From NCBI GenBank assembly GCA_947579605.1, contig OX388319.1, positions 24,069,447 through 24,133,446 of the forward strand: 64,000 nt of DNA. Direction: 5' to 3'. How positions within the stretch are numbered: the first letter of the stretch is position 1; every line of letters begins with the position of its first letter. The DNA is from Athripsodes cinereus. Lineage: Eukaryota > Arthropoda > Insecta > Trichoptera > Leptoceridae. The translations under genes and the position numbers were made by a program. Shown here piece after piece: positions 20,293 through 32,044 of this stretch. Under the pieces are notes generated by a model. It saw only the letters and a program-made list of their open reading frames with translations. It had not been told where the DNA came from and searched no databases.

Positions 20293-23200
20293 ATGGCAGA
20301 CGAAATTAAATATCAAATTGATAGATTTGATGGCAAAGGGTTTGAATTGTGGAGTCGGCGTGTGTTAGCCGTGTTTGCAGCAAAGAATTTGGATACCTAC
20401 TTGGAGAGAGAGGGTGATCCTGGTAAAAGTACAGCAGATTTAAAAGATGCCAAAAAGGCATATGCTTTGTTACTCACATTACTGAGTGACAGTGTTTTGG
20501 CTGCTTTAGGGAAAGAAAATACAGCCTATAAGATATGGCAATCGCTTTCTGCAAAATATGCAGCGAAGAGTACAGTCAATCAGATTCTTCTAAGGAGGAA
20601 ATTGACAACTATGAAGAAATCAAATGAGTGTGATATGCAGAGTCATGTAAATAATATTTTGGCTGTGGTTAATGAACTTCGACTGAGTGGAGTGGAAATA
20701 AGTGATACTGATATAGTTGTTTATTTGTTAATGTCACTCCCATCAAATTATGACATGCTCAAGACTAGTCTGGAATGCCAGCCAAATGAAAATTTGACGT
20801 TGGAATTTGTTACTCAGAGATTACTAAATGCAGAAGCCGTTATGAGCAGTAACGACCAAGAGTTGGAGAATACCGCATTTCATGCTAAGAGAGGAAAAGA
20901 TATTGTTTGCTTTTTTTGTAAAAAGAAAGGCCATGTTTCTAAATTTTGTAGAAAGAAGCTCAAATGCTTTTTGTGTGGTCGTGCAGGACACTTGAAGAAA
21001 TATTGTAAAAATAACAGTAATGAAGAGACAGAGAAGAATGCAGCCACATCGTTTATGGCGGGAAACAGTTCTTTAAATAAAATTATTTTAGATTCTGGAG
21101 CTACATCTCATATGATCAGTAGACGTGAATGGTTTTATTCCATCGAGGAAATGAAAGGTACCGTAACGTGTGCCTCAAAAGGAGAAGTGTTACAAATTGA
21201 GGGCATCGGAAGTGTTCTAGGTTATGTGAATAATACTAAAGTGAAGTTAGAAAATGTTTTGTATATACCTAGATTAAATGGTGAGTTAATATCAGTTGGA
21301 AAAATACAAAAGGCAGGTCATACAATAATATTCAAAGGTGACATTGTTGTAGTGAAAAATAAGGTTGTGAACTTTGTATTTGCAAGGTTAAATGAACATG
21401 GACAATATTTATGTAACTTTGTCCCAGTTATTAATGAAGTAAATATGGGTTATAAATTGTTTGATCCCACTACAAATCGTATCATTGTGTCAAGGAATGT
21501 GAAATTTAACGAAGAGAAGAAAGAAAATAAAATAACTATTGGGGATGAGTGTCATCAAAAAGACATTGTAAAAGAACAAAGTGAAGAACATAATGTCCAA
21601 ACTGAACCAGAGATAAGATCAAAACGAAATATAAAATTACCTTCCTATCTTACCAATTATGAAGTATACGAGGCAATGATAACAAACGTTGAATCATTGT
21701 CATATGAAGATCTTAGTGAGTTACCTAATGAAGAAAGAATTCAGTGGAAATGTGCAATGGATCAAGAAATTAATTCTATGAATAAAAATGAAGTTTGGGA
21801 ACTTGTGAAGCCACCTATGGGTGAAAATATAATAACATGTAAATGGGTACTGAGTATTAAAAGAAATAATGTATATAAAGCAAGATTAGTTGCTCGTGGT
21901 TTTCAACAGAAACAAGGCATTGACTATAATGAAACTTATTCACCTGTAATTAGTATGTCAGTACTACGTCTTTTGTTAGCTGTATCATTGGAGAAAAATT
22001 TATAACTGTATGCTTTGGATGTTAAAACAGCATTTCTTAATGGAGAACTGGAAGAGACAATTTATATGAATCAACCGCAGGGATATGATGATAACAGTGG
22101 ACGAGTATGTAAGCTGAACAAAAGTTTATATGGACTCAAACAAGCACCAAGGCAATGGTTTAAAAGATTTACAGATTTTATAAAAGAATTGGGATTTAAA
22201 CAGCTGGAAAGTGAACAATGTATATTTATCAAGAAGTGTGAACAAATTGAAATTTTTGTTGCTTTGTATGTGGATGATCTTTTGATTACAGGGACATGTT
22301 ATGATGAAGTTGAGTATATTATCAATTGTCTAAAAGATAAGTTTGAGATGTCCAAAGTTGGTATAGCTACAGAATTTCTAGGAATAAAATTGGAATATTC
22401 AGCTGAAACTATAAGTTTAAGTCAAGAAGCATATATTACAAAGATTTTGAAGAAATTTAATATGTTGGATTGTAAACCATGTGATACACCAATTATACCA
22501 AAATCAACATCTGCAGATTATGATAACGGAGAGACGTTCCAAGGGCCATATCGAGAACTTGTCGGTGCATTGTTATATTTAGCTGGTACTACACGACCTG
22601 ATATTCTATTTGCAATTAATTGCTTCAGTCAAATTCAAGAAAAACCTACTATTGCTGCATGGAAAGGCTTGAAGAGAATATTACGTTATCTCAAAGGAAG
22701 TTTAGATTTAAAATTAGTTTTTAGTAAAGGTGATATATATAAACCAACTGTTTCTTTGTATGTTGATGCTGATTGGGGAGCAGACACTAAAGATAGAAAG
22801 TCAATTTCAGGATACATTATAATGTTTAACAATTGTCCAATTGTATGGTGTGTAAAGAAACAAAATTGTATTGCTCTGTCTTCTACAGAAGCTGAAATTG
22901 TTTCTTTGGGAAAATCATTGCAAGATTTAATTTTATTATTTAATGTTTTTCAAGAAGTATTTAATAATCTAAATATTAGTGTAAATGTATATGAAGATAA
23001 TCAATCTGCTATTAAGTTCATAGTAAGTAGAGGGAGTTGTGCTAGATTGAAACATATCGACTGTGATCAGGACAAAGGGTTTAAACCACATCGGTAAAAT
23101 TTCATAGGAGAAGCAAAAAAACTGTGGGATAAAGAAAATGACAAAAATTATTGTCATTATTATTTTACCATCTTATTGTAATGTAGTTCTTTTATTATGT

Positions 23201-23469
23201 CATAAAAATTGAAGAGAAAATATTCAGGAACTATCAAGTTATAAGCAAAAAAAAACAGAAAACGACTTTTGCCTAAATTGTGGTTTAATGCCTTTGTCCT
23301 GAGCACAGTCGATATAGATATTAAGTTAAAGTTTATTCATGAAACTATTGATAAGTTAAATATTAATATTATGTATATTCCTTCTGAAGAACAAGTTGCA
23401 GATTTATTTACTAAAGGTTTATCTAAACCAAAACTGTGTATTTTAAGAAATAAATGTAATGTTAAGTAA
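20293..23469 (+). pseudogene. Copia-type gag-pol lacking the integrase core
   Basis: From ATG 20,293: a gag domain, two zinc knuckles (CFFCKKKGHVSKFC and CFLCGRAGHLKKYC), the protease motif ILDSGATSHMIS, then KLFDPTTNRIIVSRNVKF, which belongs to the integrase C-terminal region. The zinc-binding and catalytic integrase domains between them are absent. The reverse transcriptase follows (KARLVARGFQQ) and is cut by an in-frame TAA at 22,003-22,005, after which the same frame resumes with LDVKTAFLNGELEETIYMNQ and the catalytic YVDD. RNase H (VDADWGADTKDRKSISGY) is split near its end by a MITE. It cannot encode a complete polyprotein. Confidence 0.93.
23057..23312. mobile_element. MITE with TA duplication inside the copia RNase H
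   Basis: Termini tcgactgtgatcaggacaaa and, inverted, tcgactgtgctcaggacaaa are flanked by TA at 23,055-23,056 and 23,313-23,314. With the insert and one TA set aside, the RNase H motif H-I-D-I-K and its frame are continuous, which supports these boundaries over the alternative 4-bp tcga duplication. The TA duplication suggests the Tc1/mariner superfamily. The insert has no coding sequence. Confidence 0.82.
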
Positions 23470-23496
23470 ATTGAATAATGTATGATTAAGAGAGGG

Positions 23497-23733
23497 TGTT
23501 GAAGAGTAATCATACATAATACTTTTGTCTATGATTAGATTCAACTAGGTAAAATTGTTATTGTTGTATAGAGAGAAGAATGGTGAATGTTTGAGTTTCA
23601 CTGGTTGTTGTTTTTGTGTCTCTACATTAATTAATTAATTATTGGCCTATTTTCTAATCTTGTTTCACAAAATATTATCCTTAAATAAACTTATTTTCAT
23701 CGGACTCTGAAGTGTTTCATTTAAACTTCAACA
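23497..23733 (+). repeat. 3' LTR of the copia-type element
   Basis: This 237-bp repeat directly follows the purine tract aagagaggg and ends cttcaaca before the target duplication aatat. I found no difference from the 5' LTR by eye. Confidence 0.93.
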
Positions 23734-23738
23734 AATAT

Positions 23739-24380
23739 CAATTAACTTTTTATTTTCCAACTAAAATAAAGTGTTTTTTTATTTGATAATTTTGTTTTTA
23801 GTGTTTTTTGTTTGTAAATTAAGTGATAAATTTTAATAAATAAGAAATATAAAATTAATTCTAATAGGGTTTGTGACAATAAAAATAGTTTACATGATTT
23901 GTATTTTTAAGTAATAAAAATAAATTAAAGGGACAAATAATATTGTAAATGCGCTCTTCAGGTGATTTAATTACAAAAACAGCGCAATATAAATGATCCA
24001 ATAATAATAATTATAAAATATGGCTTTCATACGTTACATTTTGGACGTACACAATAAATATAAAAAACAAACAGGAAATGTAGCTACGTTCAGACATTTA
24101 GATATGTTCAATCTACATTGTATTTCCAGGAACTTTTTATACTTAGAATAAGCTATGTGTGACGCTTCAAATTAATTTATGTGATAAAATATAGATGAAT
24201 TTTACGGTGGCAACATCACAAAAAAATATAGGAAATTTAAAAAAAAACTTGTTAAAAAAATTCATTTTATGATGTAACATGGACGTGAAGCCAGATGAAA
24301 ATGAATGACTTAAAAATAATATTGAAGTTCTACCAACAGTTAAAACTTTTATTTTGTTCCCTGCCTTATTCAAAACCATT
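23739..24380. other. AT-rich stretch, no gene recognised
   Basis: No coding similarity is seen. A phrase at 24,284-24,330 (aacatggacgtgaagccaga, tgaaaatgaatgacttaaaa) recurs at 25,618-25,660 inside the gypsy-like relic. Confidence 0.35.
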
Positions 24381-24399
24381 TGTTGAGAGAGCGTCCCTT

Positions 24400-26383
24400 C
24401 ATTTCCCGGATCGACGTCATTTTCACCCCTAAATCCATGGTTATCTTCTTCTCTTTCTCTGTTGACTTTTGTCTATGGTACTGATTCTTCTTCTATGGTG
24501 TTTTGGATTGGTCCGCCATTAGCGTATTCTTTTCCGATACAGTAGGCTTTTGCAAACCAATTACTTGTGATTAACACACTCATTATGGAAAAATTGATAT
24601 TCGTGACGGAGACACTTTTGAATTTTCGTGACAGGACACTAGTTTATGATATGTGACATAGACACCCTTGTGAAATTTATTTTTTATGTATTGTGATAGT
24701 GACACATGTTGATTTGTTAACTACTTCTCGTAGTTATTGTGTGTGTAAAGTCTTTTCTTGCGTATATCGATAACTGCAAAGCCACGTAGTTTTATTCTTG
24801 TAAACGGCGCGAGAACAATGTCAGACCCCGAATACACAAGTGGTCAAATACGCCACATCGTGCTCGGCGAGGATGTACAGTCGCCGTCGCAGGATGCACG
24901 TGTGGACCATCTGACGTACAAGGTCAACACGCTGATCGATAGGTACTGTCCAAAGATTGTTAGACCGGATGATCTCCGTATCTGATTCGGATTACGAGGA
25001 CGAAGGTGCAGAGGTGCGACGCTCCAGATCAACTTCCTCTTTGATAAGGGAGGAGTGCTTCACCCTGGAGGACATCGCCACAGAGTTGGCAGTACCAGCA
25101 ATTGCCAGAGCCAACCCATCTTGTGTAGAGAAGGGTGTGAGGCTTCAACATTTAAAAGACACCAGAATGGGAGAATGTACGCTTCTCCGAAGCCCAAAAG
25201 ACGTATGTGGCCAAGCCATTCTTCTTGGATTTAGAAATTAATGATGAGCTGAAAAGAATTGGACGAGCGGACACGTTAGCATTGCAGGAAAATTTCTGTG
25301 TGACCCTGTTTCATGGTCTAATCCTGCAGCAAGAGGCACTTAGAGACTCGCTGAATGAAATTTTATAATGGGCTTCTAAGTCCCAGTTAACCCATTCAAA
25401 TCTGTCGGCAAAAATTGCTGAAAAATTTTCACAGAAGAGTGAATTTAAGAAAGTTTCGAGAGACCTGGTACAAATGGTCTGTGGAAAAAGGGCAGGGATG
25501 GTCACCCAATGTCGAGAAACCTTATTGGCCTCTGTAAAAGATAAGGGTGTTCAGAGCACAATAAAGAAGATTCCCCCGAGTGCAGAGTTTCTCTTTGATG
25601 CGGAAAGAGTCTCTGATATAACATGGACGCGAAGTCAGATGAAAATGAATAACTTAAAAATAAGATAATCACTCTAACGAGGATGAGGATGCCAAAATTC
25701 ATTTGACCATATCAAACAGAACCATACATAAATTAAAGATGGAAGATGAAAATACTGAAACTAAGAAACGATCCCCGGAAATCAGCCATCTCATTAAAAC
25801 GATGACTGGAGATCTTGGTCTCGTCAGCCCATTACCAATCACTCCTCTACATGCTGTACCACTAACACTGCCATATACTCCTCCACATACATCAGAAGGA
25901 AGACCGGTTCCAGAGTTAGATCCAGTTCCGGAGTATGAGTGCTATGGACCACCACCACCGTTAAGTCCTATTGATGTTACACCTACCGCCAAAAGGTGGA
26001 AAGCAGCAGTAGACCTTAACACAGTATTTGGACTCCAAGGTCTGTCTGAAAAGGAACTAGTTGAGACTTACAATAAATCTCTTAAACTGTTTACCTCACC
26101 AGTGAAAGGAGAGTTTTGCTATTTATCTGAGAATGGCAGATACCTTGCAACACGCTAAAGAGATTATGGGTCAAAGACAAGACAAACAGAAGGAAGCCAA
26201 GGACAAGACTAGAGTCGCAGCACCCCAGTTTCAACCTGGTGATCACGTTCTTATGGCCTCCCATGTATAAGTAGCAGTGAAAAGGCAAGAAGCAGTAAGC
26301 TTGCCCCAAGAAGAGATGGACCCTATGTTATATTAAGAAAACATGGCCCCACCAGTTATGAAGTAGCCAGTATTGATGCTCCT
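24400..26383 (+). mobile_element. Degraded gypsy-like LTR-retrotransposon relic
   Basis: The leader at 24,600-24,700 repeats gtgacaggacact-like phrases like those in the gag-only units at 4.5-11.5 kb, in the opposite orientation. A start MSDPEYTSGQIRHIVLGEDV at 24,818 opens a short broken gag-like frame. At 25,270-25,630 several frames give TLALQENFCVTLFHGLILQQ and KIPPSAEFLFDAERVS, unidentified. At 26,140-26,383 the translation EAKDKTRVAAPQFQPGDHVL and later YEVASIDAP matches the C-terminal end of Ty3/gypsy integrase. Frames are broken throughout. The relic is interrupted at 26,384 by an R1-clade LINE and continues at 31,711. Confidence 0.6.
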
Positions 26384-26669
26384 CCCGTGCGGGGTACGGG
26401 ATCCCCCATCAGGCGCCTCCTCGGGTGGTGGATAGAGGAATGCCTCACAGATATGTGTGGTACCGAGGAAATGAAATACTCGGGGCGAACCAAAAATCCT
26501 AGGCATGGGCCTGCCTGTTAGTCTACATGCATGTTAGACGTGCCCTAAGGGACCTCACCCTAAAAAAAAGGTGGCATGAATCTGTCATTACCCGTTCGTT
26601 AACGGGAGATTCTACAGGAGCTGACCTCGATGAAAACAGCACAAGACTTTTCATGAAATGTCGAATGTA

Positions 26670-28607
26670 AACATGGACATACCCCAGGGGGGTACCGCTG
26701 CTTCCGGCAGAGGAGAATCCCCCCCGAAGTCTCTTCGGGCTGCCCCTCGGATTCTGGGGAGGGCAAACATCGATCTAACGTGAAAGAAGCGGAAATTGAC
26801 CTCGGAACGATTATGGACTTGACGAAGGACAGCACAACGACGGAGATGAACCTATACGAAGAGAGGAGGATATTTGCTCGGAGGGATTCTTTACGTAGAA
26901 CCCCTCCAGGCTCACCAGTCGCACCTCCCTTAGTCAGCCTAGAAATGACACCAGGCGACAGAGAACCTAAGAAGAGAAAGGTTGCCCCCAGCCCTGACCA
27001 CGCACCGGGGATGAAAGAGAGCCTGGAAGGAGAAAAGCCCCCACCCAAAGAATTGACTAGACTTGGTAACAAAATACAAGAACTCGCCCAATATATAAAA
27101 ACCAACAAAAATGTCCATAAGGATATAAAACATATGTCTGTTCAGCTGACGGGACTGATGTCCCAATATGTCACTAGACACAAAGCAAACGAAGACCGAA
27201 TGAGGAAATGATCACTAACTTAAACCGCAGACTAGACGAACAAGAGAGCAAAATAGGGACCTTGGAAACAGAACTCCTAACCCATAGAAATAAAGGCAAC
27301 ACCTCATGCCCTAAATGCTCAGGGGAGGTGAACCCGAAGCCATTCGACATATCTGAATACGAATTCGCAAACTTTGAGGACTTTGCTAATCTCTCTCAAC
27401 AGAAATGGAGCAAGAAATGTTTCAACAAAATAACTATGGAATACGGGGACCTACTGAAGGCCCATGATGGAAGGCTGGTATACTTCTGCAATGACAATGA
27501 ACGTACGACCCTGGACGAAAAAATGTTCCAACGATATCCGGAGGTCTTAGAAGGGGAAAAGCTAGAATGCAACGGAGGAAACTTCACAGATGTAACACAC
27601 GCCATCTCATATAAATCTGAAAATGGCCAGGTAATGAAAAAGAAATACCTGACCTTTTTCGCGGGTTCCTCAGAAAACGAAGAGCAAAGACTGGCCTGGA
27701 TTTACAACTGCCTGATCAAGGTCAGGTGCCTGGCTGAGAGCGTGGGAGAGGGAAACATTACGATCATCTCCCCGAGAGACGTGAAGACTGACCTCGTCAA
27801 AAAAATGGTGGCTGCAACTCTGTATAAAACAGACTGCGCGATTTTCTAAGGCTTCCCGCCCAAGAGAGGACCAGCGAGCGAACGAGGACCTTCCAGGATA
27901 GGGAGACTTTGGTGATAGAAAGTACCCCCGAAACTTATGCGGCGACTCTTAGAAAAATTAAGGAGGGGCTCCAAAAGGAGGACATGGACATGATCGGCTC
28001 CGTCAGGAGGACGGCAAGTGGACAGGTCCTGATGAGAGTCAATAAAAACATCTCTACCCTTAAGGAAAAGATCAGAGATGCAACAGACGGGAAAAATGTC
28101 AGAGCCCTTGGTCGGCAAAGAAAGGTGATCCACATAACCAAGGTGGATCTTTCTGTGGAGGCGTCCGAGATAAGGGAGGCAATTACACAAACGGGCCTGG
28201 TGGACTATCCCGAGCTGCTGGAGGTCAGGCCGTTGAGACCCACAAGGAACGGTGGAGAGCAGGCTGGAACTGTACTGATGGAAGCACGGGATGCTGCCAA
28301 GGTGGTGTCCCTGAAAAAACTTAGAATCGGCCTGAGTATATCCCAAATAAAAGAACGGGCCGACGTAATGAAATGTTTCCGGTGCTGGATTTATGGCCAC
28401 ATGGCGGTGGCCTGCAAGGACGAAGACAGAAGCAAAAAATGCCGCAGATGCTGCGGAGATGGGCATGCAGCGGCGGAGTGCACCTACCAGGAATACTGCC
28501 CGCTATGCGAAAAGGAGGGACACGTATCCGGAAGTGGGGTGTGCACAGCCTTCAGGAAGGCCTTAAGTGATGCACGAAGACCTAAACTAAAAAAAAAAAA
28601 AAAAAAG
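26670..28607 (+). pseudogene. R1-clade LINE ORF1 (gag-like), frameshifted
   Basis: A start MDIPQGGTAASGRGESPP near 26,671 soon leaves frame. The following frames (26,780-27,211, then 27,208-27,849, then from 27,909) continue one protein with single-base shifts between them: a charged N-terminal part, a coiled-coil-like stretch (ITNLNRRLDEQESKIGTLET), a central domain, and three zinc knuckles near the end (CFRCWIYGHMAVAC, CRRCCGDGHAAAEC, CPLCEKEGHVSGSGVC). This is the ORF1 architecture of R1-clade LINEs, an RNA-binding particle protein. Confidence 0.85.
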
Positions 28608-31555
28608 ATGACCTTCTCACTTCTACAAATTAATGTAGGAAGGAGCGCTTCGGCACACGACTTGGCAATTGCTATGGCAAGGAAGTATAAATCCGATTTT
28701 ATTGCAATTAGCGAACCTAACAAGAAAAAATGCCGAGGTTCTCGCACATACGCTGATAATAATAAAGATGCAATTATCGTTAATAACAGCGAACACTACC
28801 AAATCCTGGGATATAAAGCAATGGCCGGAGTCGTGAGAATAGAAACGGAACACCTAGCCATATACAACATATACCTTAGCCCAAATAAATGCTCATTAAC
28901 AGAATTTGAAAATACACTCATAGAGATCCAGGAGGACATGTCAATAAACATTGGAAATAAAATGTTCATTATCACCGGAGACCTAAATGCAAAACATCCT
29001 ACGTGGGGAGGAAAGGTCAAAAATAAAAAGGGCACAGAATTAATAAACTGGGCAAATGCTACGAACCTAAATATCCTAAATGATGGAATCGAGCCAACGT
29101 GCATCAGACCAAATGGCTCATCATACATCGATCTCACACTAGTATGCGATAAGACGACAGAAACGAGGCCTACCTGGAAAGTACTCGACGAAGAGACCCT
29201 AAGCGACCACAAATACATACTTACAACTCTGAATGTAAGAAATGGTAAAAGAAACAACCCTAGACAAACCTTTGGGATAACAGACACAACGGCCATGAAC
29301 ATAAAATTTAGAGAAACTATAGCCAACACGAAACTGGGGGCTGACGTATGCGAGAAAGCCATGATGACTGCATTCGCTCAAAGCACACCGAAAATAAGCT
29401 GTACCAGGAAGGAAAGATGCCGTACTGGTGGTCGCTGGAAATCCAAGAGCTGATAAGGGCGACCAGGATAAAAAGAAAAACTTACCAAAGAAACAAGGAC
29501 GCTCACAATAAATACAGATTAAAAAATGAATACAGAGAGCTTAAAAACATACTGAAAAAGGCGATTACTGCATCAAAAAAGAAATCCTGGGACCTCCTAT
29601 GCGAAAAGCTGAACGAAAACATATTCGGAGATGCATATCTCATAATAAAGAATCAAATGCGGATAAACAATCCCAAACTGGAATTGCCAATTGAAAGGAG
29701 GGAAGCAGTCTTCGAGCAGCTGTTCATGACCGGAACTGGCGAGACAATCTGCAAAGTGCAAGGACCCGAAGTATCGGACGAATGGAGGGAAGTGACCGAT
29801 AATGAGTTGAGGGCCGCAGTAAAGAAGATCAAACTGGGAAGGCGCCGGGTCCGGACAGAATCCCACCGGATGCCTTGAAAGGTCTGGTTCTGGACAACGC
29901 AGATTATTTTAGGGCGCTGTTCGGAGCACTCGTAAGTACCGGGAAATTCCCTGAAGAATGGAAGACGGCCAACCTAATACTAATAGAAAAACCAAAGAAA
30001 TCGCCAAATGAAGAAACGAAGTACAGGCCTATATGCCTTATAAACGCGGTGGCGAAACTATTTGAGAGCATAATTAATGCGAGGTTAATAGCTGAACTCG
30101 AACAAAAAAATGGTATAAACAAAAACCAATTTGGCTTCAGGAAAGGAAGATCAACTATTGACGCGATAGCCCACATAATGTCAATAGCTGAAAGTGCCAG
30201 AACAATGAAAAAACTGAACGTCCTTATTCTAATAGATGTCAAAAACGCGTTCAATGCTGCTTCATGGAAGAATACGACAATGAAACTAAGGAAAAAAGGA
30301 ATAAGCATATATCTTGTGAATTTGATAACGGAATACTTTACAGATAGGAAAGTCAAATTAAATGCAAAAACAAGTAAGAGTATCAGTGGAGGAGTACCAC
30401 AGGGATCGGTCCTGGGACCGACGCTGTGGAATGTGATGTATGACGATATTATGTCAATAGAAGTGCCCCAGGGAGTCGAACTAATATGCTACGCGGATGA
30501 CCTGGCAATATCGGTCACAGCTAACACGCTCACTGAACTGACTGTGAAGGCGGAAACCAGTCTCCACAGTGTACATTTATGGATAGAGAAAAATAGCCTG
30601 GAAATTGCCGGGCAAAAAACTACAGCAGTAATGCTAATTGGGGGAAAGAGGAAAAAAGCAAAGGAACTAACGTTCGAATTTGGAAGAACTACAGTAACTC
30701 TCTAAGGAGGCGAACTACCTCGGGGTTATACTAGATCCAGGATTAAAATTTAAGAAACACATCACCTACGTATGCGAAAAAGCACAAAAAACTATTAATG
30801 CCCTCAGAAAAATACTACCGAACACAAAAGGAGCAAGTTCAAGAAAAAGAAAGATCCTAGCCATTGCAACGCAATCCATTACCCTATACGCGGCACCTAT
30901 CTGGGCAAACTCGATAGACTCGCCAAAAATTCGGTCAGAGATCAGAGAAACACAACGTCAAATGGCACAAAGGGTATGCTGCGCATACCGAACAGTGTCG
31001 GTGGATGCCGCATTGGTGCTGGCAGAAATGGTGCCAGTAGACCTTCTAGCGAAGGAAAGAGAAAGACTTTATACACTGAGGGAAACGGTTACTCCTGAGC
31101 AGAGAAAGGCCGAAAGAGAGAATACCATAATTAAATGGCAAGACCAGTGGGACAACTCACCACATGGGCGATGGACTTATCTCTTAATTAAAGACCTTCG
31201 AGTTTGGCTAGGAAGGCGACATGGTGAGATGACCTTCAGACTCACTCAATGCTTTAGCGGATACGGAGTCTTTTATGCATTTCTAAAGAAAATTGGAAAA
31301 TCACAGTCAGAAGAATGCATATATTGCAGACACAAGCACGATGACGCGGAACATACAATGTTCACATGCTCGAGATGGCAAACGGAAAGAGAAAGACTAA
31401 ATGAAGAGCTGGGAGTCAATATTACTCCAGCAAATCTAGTAAACACTATGTGTCAGTCTCCGGATAATTGGAGAATGGTGGCACTGTTTGTAGAGAGCGT
31501 CATAATAAGAAAAGAAGACGAGAGGAATAACCAGAGGACGAATAATGCTGAATAA
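28608..31555 (+). pseudogene. R1-clade LINE ORF2 endonuclease-RT, frameshifted
   Basis: After an 18-A run an ATG opens MTFSLLQINVGRSASAHDLA, the start of an R1-type AP endonuclease, with ITGDLNAKHPTWGG and LSDHKYI further on. The frame breaks near 29,400, 29,860 and 30,700. Reverse transcriptase boxes are FGFRKGRSTIDAI, LIDVKNAFNAASW, GVPQGSVLGPTLWN and the catalytic YADD near 30,491. The C terminus has CIYCRHKHDDAEHTMFTC, the Cys-His motif of R1 elements. ORF1 and ORF2 are in the same frame across the A-run here, unlike the usual overlapping frames, probably from an A-run length change. Confidence 0.87.
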
Positions 31556-31710
31556 AAGACCATCTCGCAGTCCCGGGTAGGCCGAAAGGCAGGTATCGGG
31601 CTGTGAAAGAAGAGGAGGGGGTTTTAGCTGGTAAGAGTCCGGCACTACTCAGTCTGAAAGACTGAGTGTCCATGATGGATTTCCCCCTCCGAAAAAAAAA
31701 AAAAAAAAAA

Positions 31711-32040
31711 AGTATTGATGCTCCTACAGTATCACTAGGAGCATCCTCTTTAAAACCATTTGTTGGATTCACTGAAGCTCCACTTATGATGGCGAAGGCG
31801 ATGTTATTCAATGGCTCACGAAGATGGAGCTTGTGGCTAAATTAAAAGGAGTGAGGGACTTGGCACAACTAAAACTGTTGTTTTTGGAGGAAAACTGCCG
31901 TTAGTGACAGTACTCGAAAGAGCAAGAGCTTTGATGGCAGAGTTTTCAGAGCACCCAATTGCTGCAGCAGTGGTCGCGATGAACCCAAACCAGAACAGCA
32001 AAAAATGTTATGGGTGTGGAGGCCCTGTAGTTGATAATTT
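31711..32040 (+). pseudogene. Gypsy-like gag fragment beyond the LINE
   Basis: The piece continues the interrupted relic (SIDAPTVSLGASSLKPFV across the join), then from about 31,780 gives DVIQWLTKMELVAKLKGVRD and a truncated zinc knuckle KKCYGCGGPV. Gag following integrase sequence is the wrong order for one element, so two relic fragments are joined here or the element is rearranged. Confidence 0.5.
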
Positions 32041-32044
32041 TTTT

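Larger units (their letters stand above)
19979..23733 (+). mobile_element. Ty1/copia-type LTR retrotransposon, defective
   Basis: Two 237-bp LTRs beginning tgttgaagag and ending cttcaaca enclose a gag-pol relic. The element is flanked by the 5-bp duplication aatat at 19,974-19,978 and 23,734-23,738. A purine tract aagagaggg directly precedes the 3' LTR. Just inside the 5' LTR lies agcagag, part of the sequence complementary to initiator tRNA-Met, a plausible primer site. By eye the LTRs are identical, so integration was recent, yet the coding region lacks the integrase core and carries a stop codon and a MITE. Confidence 0.93.
26384..31710 (+). mobile_element. R1-clade LINE, near full length, inactivated
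   Basis: The element is bounded by the 15-bp duplication agtattgatgctcct (26,369-26,383 and 31,711-31,725) and ends in a poly(A) run. It carries ORF1 with zinc knuckles and ORF2 with endonuclease, reverse transcriptase and a C-terminal Cys-His motif, in the order of R1/TRAS-type elements. At least five frame breaks make it inactive. R1 itself targets rDNA and TRAS telomeric repeats; this copy sits in an ordinary transposon relic, so its target choice looks relaxed. Confidence 0.9.

Noticed and set aside
23057..23312. A 4-bp duplication tcga for the MITE in the copia element
   Set aside because: TCGA is palindromic and belongs to the inverted repeat; TA as duplication leaves the conserved RNase H motif exact, whereas tcga leaves two extra codons.
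24758..26158. Host genes in the less AT-rich frames of 24.7-26.2 kb
   Set aside because: Frames are short and broken, end in integrase-like sequence, and share leader repeats with other transposon relics.
27846..29362. Minus-strand frames of about 190-206 codons across the R1 LINE
   Set aside because: They overlap the sense zinc-knuckle and endonuclease coding regions and have no recognisable motif.
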